A stretch of 64,000 nt of DNA from Kitasatospora setae KM-6054 (GTDB lineage: Bacteria > Actinomycetota > Actinomycetes > Streptomycetales > Streptomycetaceae): the NCBI RefSeq assembly GCF_000269985.1, contig NC_016109.1, positions 7,095,001 through 7,159,000 of the forward strand. The letters are read 5' to 3'. The translations under genes and the position numbers were made by a program. Shown in pieces: positions 8,438 to 18,055 of this stretch. Below the pieces are notes generated by a model, which saw only the letters and a list, made by a program, of their open reading frames with translations, ran no database searches and was not told where the DNA came from. How positions within the stretch are numbered: position 1 is the first letter of the stretch; the number at the start of each line of letters is the position of its first letter.

Positions 8438-8614
8438 TCAGCGGGCCTCGAAGTGCTCGCGGACCAGCCCGATCAGCCAGTCCAGCAGCGATCGGGCCGC
8501 TCCGGCGGCGGCGCCGCGCGCCACCTGCCCGCCGAGCGGGTGGTCGGTGCGCTTCATGGCGCGGGCAGTGCGGGTGGTGCGGGCAGTGCGGGTGGGGCGG
8601 TGCTTGCGGGACAT
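8438..8614 (-). CDS. Small basic protein of unknown function
   Basis: The 58-residue frame starts at MSRKHRPTRTARTTR behind GGGGAGG. The N-terminal half is strongly basic and repetitive (R-T-A-R). The C-terminal half (GGQVARGAAAGAARSLLDWLIGLVREHFEAR) could form an amphipathic helix. I recognise no family. It converges on the SUKH-like gene, with 7 bp between the stops. Confidence 0.5.
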   Translation of the reverse strand: MSRKHRPTRTARTTRTARAMKRTDHPLGGQVARGAAAGAARSLLDWLIGLVREHFEAR

Positions 8615-8836
8615 CGGGTCCTCCCCTGACGGGTCGCGGTGGTGACGGGGTCGGCCGGCCGGCGTGGGCACCACGATCCTTGGGCGGGGCGGTGGTTGGC
8701 GGATTCGCGGACGGACCCGGAGGGGCCCGGAAGCGGCCCGTGTCGCCGCAGGTGGGCGCTAGGGTGGGAGGCCGGTCGGCGGACGGTGGCGGACACCGGC
8801 GGCCGTCGGCGGACGGGCGGGGCGGAGGGGCATCAG

Positions 8837-11170
8837 GTGGGGCGGGGACGCGGGCAGGGCGCGGCGGCGCAGGCGGAGATCCGCGAGTTCGCCCGGGAGT
8901 TGGCGGAGTTGCGGGCCGACGCCGGGGACCCGAGCGGCCCGCAGCTGTGCAAGGCGGCCGGGGGAGGGCTGAGCACCAGCGGCGTCAGCGAGTTGCTGGG
9001 CGGAAAGCGGGGCGCGTACGGGATCCCGCGCTGGGAGACCGTCCGGGCGTTCGTCGAGGGCTGCCGCAGGCACGCCGAGGCCGTGGGCATCGGGCTGGAC
9101 GGCGAGCGCGGCGGGACCGCGTACTGGCGGCGGCGCCACGGTGAACTCGTCAAGGAGCTCGACCGGTTGGAGCAGGAAGGCCCGGTGCTCTCCGCGTTCG
9201 ACCCGCTGCCCGCCGTCCCGCGCGGGTTCACCGGGCGCGAGGCCGACCTCGGCGGGCTGCTGGCCCTGCTCGACCCGGCCGCAGGCGAGGAGCAGGCCGT
9301 GCTGGTGGCGTCCGTGCACGGCATGGGCGGCATGGGCAAGACCACGCTGGGCCTGGCCGTCGGTCACGAGGCCGTGCGGCGGGGGCTGTTCAGCGGCGTG
9401 CTCTTCCTCGACCTGCACGGCTACGACGACAGCGTCCTCGACGCCGGCCAGGTCCTGGACACCGTGCTGCGCGCCCTCGGTGCCGCGCCCGAGCAGATCC
9501 CGCCCGGCACCGACCAGCGCGCCGCCCTCTACCGGGCCCGCCTCGACGCCCGCACCCGGGCCGGCGAACGGGTCCTGGTGCTGGCCGACAACGCGTCCGC
9601 CGCCGAGCAGGTCCAGCACCTGGTGCCCCCGCCGGGGCCGCACCGGTTGCTGGTCACCTCCCGGGACGACTTCGCCGCCGCGCTGGACGCCTCCCTGGTC
9701 GACCTCGACGTCCTCACGCCGGCCCAGGCCGTCCAACTCCTGGACGCCGCCGTGCGGTTGGTCCTGCCGAAGGACGCCCGGGTGGCCGCCGACCCGGCGG
9801 GCGCGGCCCGGGTCGCCGCGCTGTGCGGGCACCTGCCGCTGGCGCTGCGGATCGCGGCCGGGCAGCTGGCGGGCGACCGGGGTCTGCAACCGGACCAACT
9901 CGCCGACGAACTGGAGGACACGGCGGACCGGCTCGACCTGCTGGAGGACGGCCCACGGGCGGTGCGCGGCGTGCTGGAGCGCTCCTACCGGCGGCTCGCG
10001 CCCACCCACGCCGAGATGTTCCGGCTGCTGGCGGTCAACCCGGGCCCGGACCTGGCGCTGGAGGCCGCCGCCGCCGCGACCGGCATGGCCAAGCTCAAGG
10101 ACGTCCGGCTGCGCCTGGTCGCGCTCTCCCGGGCCAGCCTGATCCGGCAGGACCCGGAGACCCGCCGCTGGCGGATGCACGACCTGGTGCGCGCCTACGC
10201 CGACGAACTGGCGCGGGAGGACCCCAGGCGCTCGGCGGTGGCGCTGCGCCGACTGCTGGAGTACTACGACCGGATCGCCGCAACCCGTGGCGGGCACCAG
10301 TTCGACAGGTACTACGTCGGCTACGGCCAGTCGGCCATGGACCTGGCCGCCCTGGACGCGGAGCGCGCCAACCTCACCGCGGCCGTCCACGCCGCCCGTG
10401 AGGCGGGGCACCACGATCTTGTCATGTCTTTGGCCGACAACATCGCGGAGTACCTGGACGTGCGCCGACGCCTCGAGGACGGCCTGGCCGTGGTGAAAGC
10501 CTCCCTGGCTTCGGCGGAGGAGGTCGGGGATCCGCGGATGAAGGCTCTGGGGCTGATCCAGTTCGGCTACTTGATGCAGGAGCTGGGGCATCTGGAGGAG
10601 TCCGAGTCGGTCCAGCGCAGTGCCGTGGCGCTGTGCCATGAGTGCGGGTTCTCGAGGACCGAAGCCGCCGCGTGGGACTTCCTGGGAATGACGTTGAGTG
10701 GGCAGGGCCGATTGGAGGAGGCCGAGCTGGCGCAGCGCACTTCCCTGGCGCTGTACCGGAAGGAGGGGTTGGAGGTGAGCGAGAGCAACCTGGGGCTCAT
10801 CCTCCAGGAGTTGGGGCGGTTCGAGGAGGCCGAACAGGCTCACCGCGCCGCGTTGCTGGTGCTGCAGAAATCGGGCTGGCAGGCGGGTGAGGCCATCGCC
10901 TGGCACAACCTCGGTACCACGATGAGGAGTTCCGGGGACCTGGAGCAGGCGGTGAAGGCCGCCCGGCAGGCCATCGCCCTGTTCCGCGAACTGGACTACC
11001 AGTACAACCTGGGCTGGGCCGCCGACGAGCTCGCCGACACCCTGCTCGCCGCCGGACACCCCGCCGCCGAGGTCCGGGCCGTCCGGGAGGAGGCGGCCGC
11101 CGCGCACCGCAGGACCGGGGACGAGGCGAAGGCCCTCGCCGCGCTGGCCAAGCCGGACGGGCCGTCCTGA
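8837..11170 (+). CDS. STAND ATPase: N-terminal HTH, NB-ARC core, C-terminal TPR repeats
   Basis: I start at the GTG at 8837 behind GGAGGGG, giving 777 residues. Residues 1-110 are helical with an XRE-like HTH pattern (LCKAAGGGLSTSGVSELLGGKR). The NB-ARC region holds the P-loop GMGGMGKTT near 163-171, a hydrophobic run into Asp (ERVLVLADN), the sensor LLVTSRDD and the GLPLA-like CGHLPLALRIA. A winged-helix stretch (about 375-450) precedes TPR-like helices from about 535 (LEESESVQRSAVAL, LEEAELAQRTSLAL, FEEAEQAHRAALLVL). Such proteins sense a ligand through the repeats and switch with ATP. It could be a pathway regulator or an antiphage-type sensor. Confidence 0.85.
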   Translation: MGRGRGQGAAAQAEIREFARELAELRADAGDPSGPQLCKAAGGGLSTSGVSELLGGKRGAYGIPRWETVRAFVEGCRRHAEAVGIGLDGERGGTAYWRRRHGELVKELDRLEQEGPVLSAFDPLPAVPRGFTGREADLGGLLALLDPAAGEEQAVLVASVHGMGGMGKTTLGLAVGHEAVRRGLFSGVLFLDLHGYDDSVLDAGQVLDTVLRALGAAPEQIPPGTDQRAALYRARLDARTRAGERVLVLADNASAAEQVQHLVPPPGPHRLLVTSRDDFAAALDASLVDLDVLTPAQAVQLLDAAVRLVLPKDARVAADPAGAARVAALCGHLPLALRIAAGQLAGDRGLQPDQLADELEDTADRLDLLEDGPRAVRGVLERSYRRLAPTHAEMFRLLAVNPGPDLALEAAAAATGMAKLKDVRLRLVALSRASLIRQDPETRRWRMHDLVRAYADELAREDPRRSAVALRRLLEYYDRIAATRGGHQFDRYYVGYGQSAMDLAALDAERANLTAAVHAAREAGHHDLVMSLADNIAEYLDVRRRLEDGLAVVKASLASAEEVGDPRMKALGLIQFGYLMQELGHLEESESVQRSAVALCHECGFSRTEAAAWDFLGMTLSGQGRLEEAELAQRTSLALYRKEGLEVSESNLGLILQELGRFEEAEQAHRAALLVLQKSGWQAGEAIAWHNLGTTMRSSGDLEQAVKAARQAIALFRELDYQYNLGWAADELADTLLAAGHPAAEVRAVREEAAAAHRRTGDEAKALAALAKPDGPS

Positions 11171-11196
11171 CCGTGGCGGCGGGTAGGGTGGGGCGG

Positions 11197-12474
11197 ATGG
11201 GAACCGAGGTGTGGACGGCTGAACTGCCGGATGAGGTGCGGGCGTTCCTCGACGATGCCGGGGTGCTGTGGGAGCGGGCGAACGACGGCGCGGTGCGGCG
11301 GCTCGGGCGGTACGTGGGGGAGTTGGCGGACGCGCTGGAGGAGAACCTGGCGGAGGGGCTGCGGGCGCTGACCGCGTTGGGGGCGCACTACCGGGGGCCG
11401 GTGTACGAGGCGTTGGCGGGGGAGTACCGGGAGGCGGCGGAGGGGCGGATGGCCCGGATGGTGGCGGCGGCGCGGGAGTGCGCGGCGCGGCTGGGGGTGG
11501 CGGCGGACGTGGTCGCGACCATGCAGAACGAGGTGGTCGGGGAGCTGGCGGCGCTGGTGGCGGACGCGAGTCGGCCGGTGGAGTGGCGAGTCGGCGAGGC
11601 GGAGCGGCTGATCGACTACCTGCAGGGGCAGTTGGAGCACTACGCGCTGGACCAGATCGGCGAGGTCGCCACGGACCAGTTGGAGGCGATCGTCCAGGGG
11701 GCGTCGGCCGGGCCCGAACGACCGCGCTCCGCCGAGCTGTTCGCGGCGCTGGAGCGGGGGGAGGACATCGGTCCGGAGCACGGGTTCGACCCGGTGGAGG
11801 TGGAGCGCTGCGCGGTGGCGCTGGAGCGGCAGCAGGACCGGCTGCAGTCGGCGGCGGAGCGGTTCAGGGCCTGCCTGTCGGCGATCGACTTCGAGGCGCC
11901 GGCCGGGCCCGACGACGCGCTGCTGCACGGCTTCCTGCTCGACCGGGCCACCGCCGAGGCGGTGTTCGGCGCCGACGGGACGGTCACCCTGGACGAGCGG
12001 ACGGCGGCCGCGGTCGCGCACCGGCCGAGCCGGGTGTTCCTGCGCGAGGTCGGGCTGCCGGAGGACGCCGCGTTCCTGGCCCTGGAGCCCGAGATCCGGT
12101 GGGGCGGGTCGCTGATCGGCGACGAGTACTGGGTGTCGCGCGCCGCGCCGCTGGACGCGACGGCCTGGCTGCCGCTCGGGCGGTTCGGCGAGGACAGCTT
12201 CCACCTGGACACCGTCACCGGCCGGGTCCACAACGTCCCGGACGGCGAGGCGCCGCAGCTGGCCGCGACCCGGATCGACGCGTTCGTCCTCGCGCTGCAC
12301 GCGCTGGAGGCGGAGCGGCCGTTCTACGAGCCGGGCCTCCGCTACGACGACCACCTCGACCCGGCGGGGGTCGCCCGGCGCTTCACGGCGCTGCTGCGGC
12401 GGATCGACCCGGAGGCGGTCGCCGACCCGGACGCGTACTGGCACCGGGTCCTCGGGCACGTGTACAACAGCTAG
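11197..12474 (+). CDS. WXG100-like helical head fused to a SUKH-4-like tail
   Basis: A 425-residue protein. Residues 1-165 are almost entirely helical; the opening ELPDEVRAFLDDAGVLWE...AVRRLGRYVGELADALEENL recalls the WXG100-like N-terminal domains of large type VII-secreted actinomycete proteins. Residues about 220-420 resemble SUKH-4 immunity proteins: a VFGADGTVTLDE strand pair, PSRVFLREVGLPEDAAFL, LPLGRFGEDSFHLDTVTGRVH and a helical end. It lies 26 bp after the STAND gene and may be co-transcribed. No toxin domain is visible. An immunity or sensing role is inferred from the tail; the head is unusual for a cytosolic immunity protein. Confidence 0.62.
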   Translation: MGTEVWTAELPDEVRAFLDDAGVLWERANDGAVRRLGRYVGELADALEENLAEGLRALTALGAHYRGPVYEALAGEYREAAEGRMARMVAAARECAARLGVAADVVATMQNEVVGELAALVADASRPVEWRVGEAERLIDYLQGQLEHYALDQIGEVATDQLEAIVQGASAGPERPRSAELFAALERGEDIGPEHGFDPVEVERCAVALERQQDRLQSAAERFRACLSAIDFEAPAGPDDALLHGFLLDRATAEAVFGADGTVTLDERTAAAVAHRPSRVFLREVGLPEDAAFLALEPEIRWGGSLIGDEYWVSRAAPLDATAWLPLGRFGEDSFHLDTVTGRVHNVPDGEAPQLAATRIDAFVLALHALEAERPFYEPGLRYDDHLDPAGVARRFTALLRRIDPEAVADPDAYWHRVLGHVYNS

Positions 12475-12499
12475 CCACCGCAGGTGAGTTGACGCTCCG

Positions 12500-13270
12500 T
12501 CAGAGCACTTCGCCGAGGCGGGCGGCGATCGCCTGCATGCGCGGGACGAGTCCGGCCGCGCCCGACTGGGCCTCGAGGGCCTGGATGCGGGCCTCGGGGC
12601 CGGAGACGGAGAGCGCGGTGGGGGTGGGGGCACCGGGGACGGCGACGGCGATGCAGCGGACGCCGATCTCCTGCTCCTGGTCGTCGACGACGTAGCCGAG
12701 GTCGCGGGCGGTGGCGAGCTGGGCGAGCAGCGCGGCGGGCTCGACCACGGTGTGCGGGGTGTGCGCCTGGAGCGGGCCGGGGCCGAGCAGGGCGCGGGCC
12801 TCGTCCTCGGGGAGCTGGGCGAGCAGCGCCTTGCCGACGCCGGTGCAGTGGGTCTGGACGCGGCGGCCGACCTCGGTGAACATGCGCATGGAGCGGCGGG
12901 ACTGCACCTGTCCGACGTAGACCACCTCGCCGCCCTCCAGGACGGCCAGGTTGGCGGTCTCGCCGGTGGCCTCCATGAGTTCGGCGAGGTACGGGCGGGC
13001 CCAGGAGCCGAGGAGGCGGCCGGCGGTCTCGCCGAGGCGGATCAGGCGCGGGCCGAGGGTGTAGCGGCGGGCGGTGTCCTGCCGGACGTAGCCCTGGGCG
13101 ACCAGGGTGCGGACCAGCCGGTGGATGGTCGGCATCGGCAGGCCGGAGGTGGCGGACAGTTCGCTGAGGGTGGCGATGCCGCCGGAGTCGGCGAGCGCTT
13201 CGAGGAGTTGGAAGGCGCGCTCGACGGACTGCACCGAGCCGGTGGCGCGTTCGGGGGAGGTGCCGGCCAT
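12500..13270 (-). CDS. allR: IclR family regulator of ureide/glyoxylate genes (AllR-like)
   Basis: The 256-residue protein starts at MAGTSPERATGSVQSVERAF behind AAGGGA. A winged HTH occupies about 12-75 (LSELSATSGLPMPTIHRLVRTL), and an IclR effector domain follows (90-250: GETANLAVLEGGEVVYVGQV, HCTGVGKALLAQLPEDE, EQEIGVRCIAVAVPG). Its divergent partner is malate synthase, and the shared spacer holds a TCAAC-AAACC-GTTGA dyad that recurs at the OHCU decarboxylase, hydroxypyruvate isomerase and allantoinase promoters. In Streptomyces coelicolor AllR controls the allantoin genes, so orthology is likely. I infer that it represses this region and responds to an intermediate such as allantoin or glyoxylate. 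Confidence 0.85.
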   Translation of the reverse strand: MAGTSPERATGSVQSVERAFQLLEALADSGGIATLSELSATSGLPMPTIHRLVRTLVAQGYVRQDTARRYTLGPRLIRLGETAGRLLGSWARPYLAELMEATGETANLAVLEGGEVVYVGQVQSRRSMRMFTEVGRRVQTHCTGVGKALLAQLPEDEARALLGPGPLQAHTPHTVVEPAALLAQLATARDLGYVVDDQEQEIGVRCIAVAVPGAPTPTALSVSGPEARIQALEAQSGAAGLVPRMQAIAARLGEVL

Positions 13271-13317
13271 GAGCGTTCCCTTCGCTGTCGGGTGGGGAGT
13301 AGAGTCCGCACGATCAA

Positions 13318-13332
13318 TCAACAAACCGTTGA
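13318..13332. promoter_or_regulatory. IclR/AllR-type operator, copy 1
   Basis: TCAAC AAACC GTTGA is a perfect 5-5-5 dyad in the IclR/aceB spacer. It overlaps the -35 box of the aceB promoter (TTGAAA, 13329-13334). The same pattern occurs at 24832, 25669 and 29065. Repression by occlusion of RNA polymerase is inferred. Confidence 0.65.
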
Positions 13333-13357
13333 AATTCTGTATCGCGGAAACTAGTCT
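13329..13357 (+). promoter_or_regulatory. Malate synthase promoter
   Basis: TTGAAA (-35, 13329-13334), a 17-bp spacer and TAGTCT (-10, 13352-13357) form a good vegetative-type promoter about 40 bp before the aceB start. The spacer contains TTCTG-TATCG-CGGAA, a near-palindrome that could be a second regulator site. Confidence 0.62.
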
Positions 13358-13397
13358 CCACTGTACAGAACGCAACAGCCCAAGGAGAGTCCTGCCC

Positions 13398-15044
<1,647 letters not shown>

Positions 15045-15146
15045 CCGAGCGCCCCCGCACCGTCTCGCACCTCCCCCGTACCCCGCCCCGTACCGCCGCA
15101 CCCTCACATCGGCCGCGGTACGGGGCGGCCCAACGAAAGGAGCACC

Positions 15147-15533
15147 ATGGCACGCGTCTTCTTCAACGGCCAGGCGATGACCGGCGGCCCGTTCCACGCC
15201 AAGGTCCACGGCCACCTGGTCGGCCCGGCCGGCACCGCCCCCGGCTACCGCTTCTTCTCCATCCGCGACGAATGCCCCGCGCTGCTCGCCGACCCGACCG
15301 CCGGCACCGCCATCGAGGGCGAACTGTACGACCTCCCGCTGGAACACCTGCGGGACGCCGTCCTCCCCGGCGAACCCCTCGAACTGGAGCTGGGCGTCAT
15401 CGAGTTGGCCGACGGCACCCCCGCGCTGTCGATGGTGCTCGCCCGCGGCCAGCTCGAACGCGGCGTGCACCGCGAGATCACCGAACACGGCGGCTGGCGC
15501 GCCTACCTGGCCACCCTCGGCCGCGAAGCCTGA
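15147..15533 (+). CDS. Allophanate hydrolase C-terminal-like (gamma-glutamylcyclotransferase fold) protein
   Basis: A 128-residue protein preceded by AAAGGAGCACC. FFNGQAMTGGPFHAKVHGHLVG, YRFFSIRDECPAL, IEGELYDLPLEHL and an acidic strand ELELGVIELADGTPALSMVL match the C-terminal domain of allophanate hydrolases (AtzF_C), which also occurs alone. In full-length enzymes this domain helps decarboxylate the carbamate formed from allophanate. Here it is a single domain with no amidase domain nearby, so a nitrogen-metabolism role is inferred from homology and position, about 100 bp after aceB. Confidence 0.72.
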   Translation: MARVFFNGQAMTGGPFHAKVHGHLVGPAGTAPGYRFFSIRDECPALLADPTAGTAIEGELYDLPLEHLRDAVLPGEPLELELGVIELADGTPALSMVLARGQLERGVHREITEHGGWRAYLATLGREA

Positions 15534-15608
15534 CCGGCGGGGCCCGGACGGCGGAAAAGCAGGTGCGGACGGGGTGCCCCCGCAGGCTAGGGTGGTGCAC
15601 GTCCGGGT

Positions 15609-15669
15609 GCGCGGGCGGGGGTTACTTCCGGATTCGGCGGTTCCGGGTTCGAGTCCCGGGCGCCCGCGC
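15609..15669 (+). ncRNA. tRNA-like or Y-RNA-like remnant with a T-arm
   Basis: A 9-bp stem GCGCGGGCG (15609-15617) / CGCCCGCGC (15661-15669) closes over a textbook T-arm: stem CCGGG, loop TTCGAGT, stem CCCGG at 15643-15659. Only about 25 nt lie between the 5' strand and the T-arm, too short for D and anticodon arms, so this is not a working tRNA. tRNA-mimicking Y RNAs are known partners of bacterial Ro60 proteins, and a broken Ro60 gene follows directly. Confidence 0.5.
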
Positions 15670-15675
15670 CCAGCA

Positions 15676-15712
15676 CGGGCGGTAGCTCAAGCAGGTAGAG
15701 CGCCGAACTGTC
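15676..15712 (+). ncRNA. Second tRNA-like fragment: acceptor strand and D-arm only
   Basis: CGGGCGG, then TA, then a D-arm of stem GCTC, 9-nt loop and stem GAGC (15685-15701), read as the 5' half of a tRNA-like fold. The sequence then runs directly into TROVE protein coding sequence, with no matching 3' half. Six of the seven acceptor-strand bases could pair with GCGCCCG at 15660-15666 in the preceding element. It is best seen as the left edge of a deletion that also removed the TROVE N-terminus. Confidence 0.45.
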
Positions 15713-16959
15713 CACCCCCGCCGCCCTCGTCCGCGAACTCGCCGTCCGCGACCCCGAATGGACCCTCGACCTGCTGCGCTGGCTGCGCTACGGCGCCGCG
15801 ATGCGCACCGCCGCACTGGTCGGCGCCGCCGAGTTCACCCGCGCCCGGCTCGACGCCCGGCTGCCCGGCCACTCCCGGCAGGTCGTCGACGCGGTGCTGC
15901 AACGACCCGACGAACCCGGCGAACTCCTCGGCTACTGGACCTCCCGCTACGGCCGCGCCCTGCCCAAACCGCTCAAGCGCGGCATCGCCGACGCCGTCGC
16001 CCGGCTCTACGACAGCCGCGCCCTGCTCAAGTACGACACCGCGAGCAAGGGCTACCGCTTCGGCGACGTCCTGGAACTCACCCGCCCTCCTGCCCGCCAT
16101 CGGGCAGGAGGGGCCCTCCGCCCCGCACCGCGACAAGCCCTGGCAGGGCGAGCTGTTCCGCTACGCGCTCGACCGCCGCCACCGCCCCGACCAGGCCCTC
16201 CCGCCCGCCGGGGACACCGTGCTGACCGCCCACCGCGCACTCGCCGCGCTGCCCGTCACCGAACGCCGCGCGCTGGCCGACCGCGGCGAAGTCCGCCGCT
16301 CGCGCCAGTTCCCGTTCCGCTACCTCGCCGCGTACCGGCACGCGCCCTCGCCGCGCTGGGGCCGCCCCCTGGAGCAGGCGCTGCGGCACTCGCTGCAGAA
16401 CGTGCCGGAACTGCCCGGCCGCACCCTCGTGCTGGTCGACCGCTCCGGCTCGATGTTCGACCGGCCCAGCGCGCGGAGCGAACTCAACCGGGCCGACACC
16501 GCCGCCGTCTTCGGCACCGCGATCGCCCTGCGGGCCGCCGACGCCGACCTGGTCGAATTCGGCACCACCAACCGGAGGATCGACCTCCGGCGCGGCGACT
16601 CGCTGCTCCAGGCGATCGAACGCTTCGGCAACCGCGGCGGCACCGACACGGCGTCGGCCGTCCGCGACCACTACCGCGACCACGACCGGGTGGTGATCGT
16701 CACCGACGAGCAGACCCAGGGCGGCTTCGTCCACGACCCGCTCGCACCCGTCCCCGCCGGCATCCCCTGCTACACCTGGAACCTGGCCGGCTACCGCCCC
16801 GGCCACGCCCCCTCCGGCACCGGCCACCGCCACACCTTCGGCGGCCTGACCGACGCCGCGTTCCGGCTGATCCCGCTGCTGGAGGCCGGGCAGGACGCCG
16901 CGTGGCCGTGGGAGGAGGACCAGCGGAGCGCGAAGAAGCACCCGAAGGCGCGCGGCTGA
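15702..16959 (+). pseudogene. Ro60/Rsr-like TROVE-vWA protein, truncated and frameshifted
   Basis: One frame gives TROVE sequence (ALVRELAVRDPEWTLDLLRW, AALVGAAEFTRARLDA, VLQRPDEPGELLGYW, ALPKPLKRGIADAV, LLKYDTASKGYRFGDVLEL) up to about 16085. A second frame continues with DKPWQGELFRYALDRRH and the vWA domain with an intact MIDAS (VDRSGSM) and VIVTDEQT. Compared with intact actinomycete homologues as I know them, about 100 N-terminal residues are missing, and about 60 residues are missing between ALPVTERRAL and SRQFPFRYLAAYR. A 12-bp hairpin (16085-16112) sits at the frameshift. Ro60 proteins bind misfolded RNA and Y RNAs; this copy is unlikely to work. Confidence 0.75.
16085..16112. repeat. 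Perfect 12-bp inverted repeat at the TROVE frameshift
   Basis: CCCTCCTGCCCG (16085-16096) and CGGGCAGGAGGG (16101-16112) flank a 4-nt loop. It sits where the TROVE reading frame changes, between DVLEL and DKPWQGEL, which suggests that a palindrome-templated insertion broke the frame. Confidence 0.7.
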
Positions 16960-17000
16960 AGACGGGGCCGCACACCTCCGGTGGGTGGGGCGGGCGGAGG

Positions 17001-17999
17001 TCAGAGCCGGCCGGAGGCGAGGGCGGTGCCGAGCGGGGAGCGGGCGTAGAGGACGCTGCGGCCGGTGCGGGTGCGGGTGAGGAGGCCGGCGGCGGTGAGG
17101 GCGGTGAGGTGGCGCGAGACGGCGCCCGGGGTGACGGCGAGGCGGTGCGCCAGGGCGGTGGTGGTGGCGGGGTGTTCGAGCAGGAGGAGCAGGCGGGTTC
17201 GGGCGGGGCCGATCAACTCGGCGAGGGCGTCCGGGGGTTGCGGGGCGGGGTGTTCGCCGAGCAGGGCGGTGCCGCGGGCCGGGTAGCTGATCACCGGCGG
17301 CTCGTCCGGGTCGATCACGGTGTGGGCCCCGCGGCCGCACAGGGTGGGCAGCAGGATCAGCCCGCGGCCCGCCACCGGGGTGTACCGGCCGCCCAGCGCC
17401 CGGACCCGGGAGTCGGGGTCGTCGAGCCGCAACACCCCGGAATTCCAGGAGAGTTGGGGAGAGAGGCCGGCGAACAGGCCCTCCGCGCCGTGCTCGGCGA
17501 ACATCCGCCCCCGGTGGGCCAGGTCGGCCTCCAGGACCGCCCGTGCCCGCGGCCACCAGCGCGGCAGCAGGCAGCGCTCCCAGTAGCCGCGCACCTGCTC
17601 GACGCAGTGCGCCAGCAGCCCGGCCGGATCCTCCAGTCGGGCGGCCAGCGCGGGCGGCAGCGGCGCGCCGTCGCCCCGGTACGCGGCCGCGAAGTCCTTG
17701 GCGACGACGGCCGGATCAGTGGCCGCGAGGACCGCCAACTCGCTCTCGAAGGACGGGCGCCGGCCCGCCGGCCGGGGCGTCAGGAAGTCCGGCACCCAGA
17801 CCCGGGGCGTCACCAGCGCGTCCAGCAGTTCGGCGTCCAGTTCGCGGTACGCGGCCTCCCAGGAGGCCGTCCAGCGCCGGTAGTGCGGGTACGCCGCCGG
17901 GCGGCGGCGGGCCCGCAGACTGAACACCGCCTCCTGGAGGGGCGAGTAGGTGAGCCGGGTGGTGGCGAGGTCGTCCACGCCGAAGGCGAACTCGAACAT
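17001..17999 (-). CDS. ArsR-type winged-helix regulator with large N-terminal domain
   Basis: The 332-residue protein starts at MFEFAFGVDDLATTRLTYSP. Residues 1-240 form a mixed domain typical of streptomycete proteins annotated as winged-helix or ArsR regulators (SPLQEAVFSL, WNSGVLRLDDPDS, GLILLPTL). The C-terminal 80 residues are a winged HTH (IGPARTRLLLLLEHPATTTALAHRLAVTPGAVSRHLTALTAAGLLTRTRTGRSVLYA). The arsenical Cys motif is absent. It is divergent from an MFS transporter with 56 bp between the starts, so it probably controls that transporter. The inducer is unknown. Confidence 0.82.
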   Translation of the reverse strand: MFEFAFGVDDLATTRLTYSPLQEAVFSLRARRRPAAYPHYRRWTASWEAAYRELDAELLDALVTPRVWVPDFLTPRPAGRRPSFESELAVLAATDPAVVAKDFAAAYRGDGAPLPPALAARLEDPAGLLAHCVEQVRGYWERCLLPRWWPRARAVLEADLAHRGRMFAEHGAEGLFAGLSPQLSWNSGVLRLDDPDSRVRALGGRYTPVAGRGLILLPTLCGRGAHTVIDPDEPPVISYPARGTALLGEHPAPQPPDALAELIGPARTRLLLLLEHPATTTALAHRLAVTPGAVSRHLTALTAAGLLTRTRTGRSVLYARSPLGTALASGRL

Positions 18000-18055
18000 T
18001 GACCCCAACGGTAAAAGGATTCACGGCGGTTGGGAACCCTGGTGTCCTGTCCCGC

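Noticed and set aside
15609..15712. Functional tRNA gene
   Set aside because: T-arm and D-arm parts exist, but no complete cloverleaf with an anticodon loop can be drawn in the normal order.
15534..17000. Integrative element scar with tRNA attachment site
   Set aside because: The tRNA-like pieces suggested an att site, but there is no integrase, no direct-repeat pair and no mobile gene; the TROVE/Y-RNA link explains them better.
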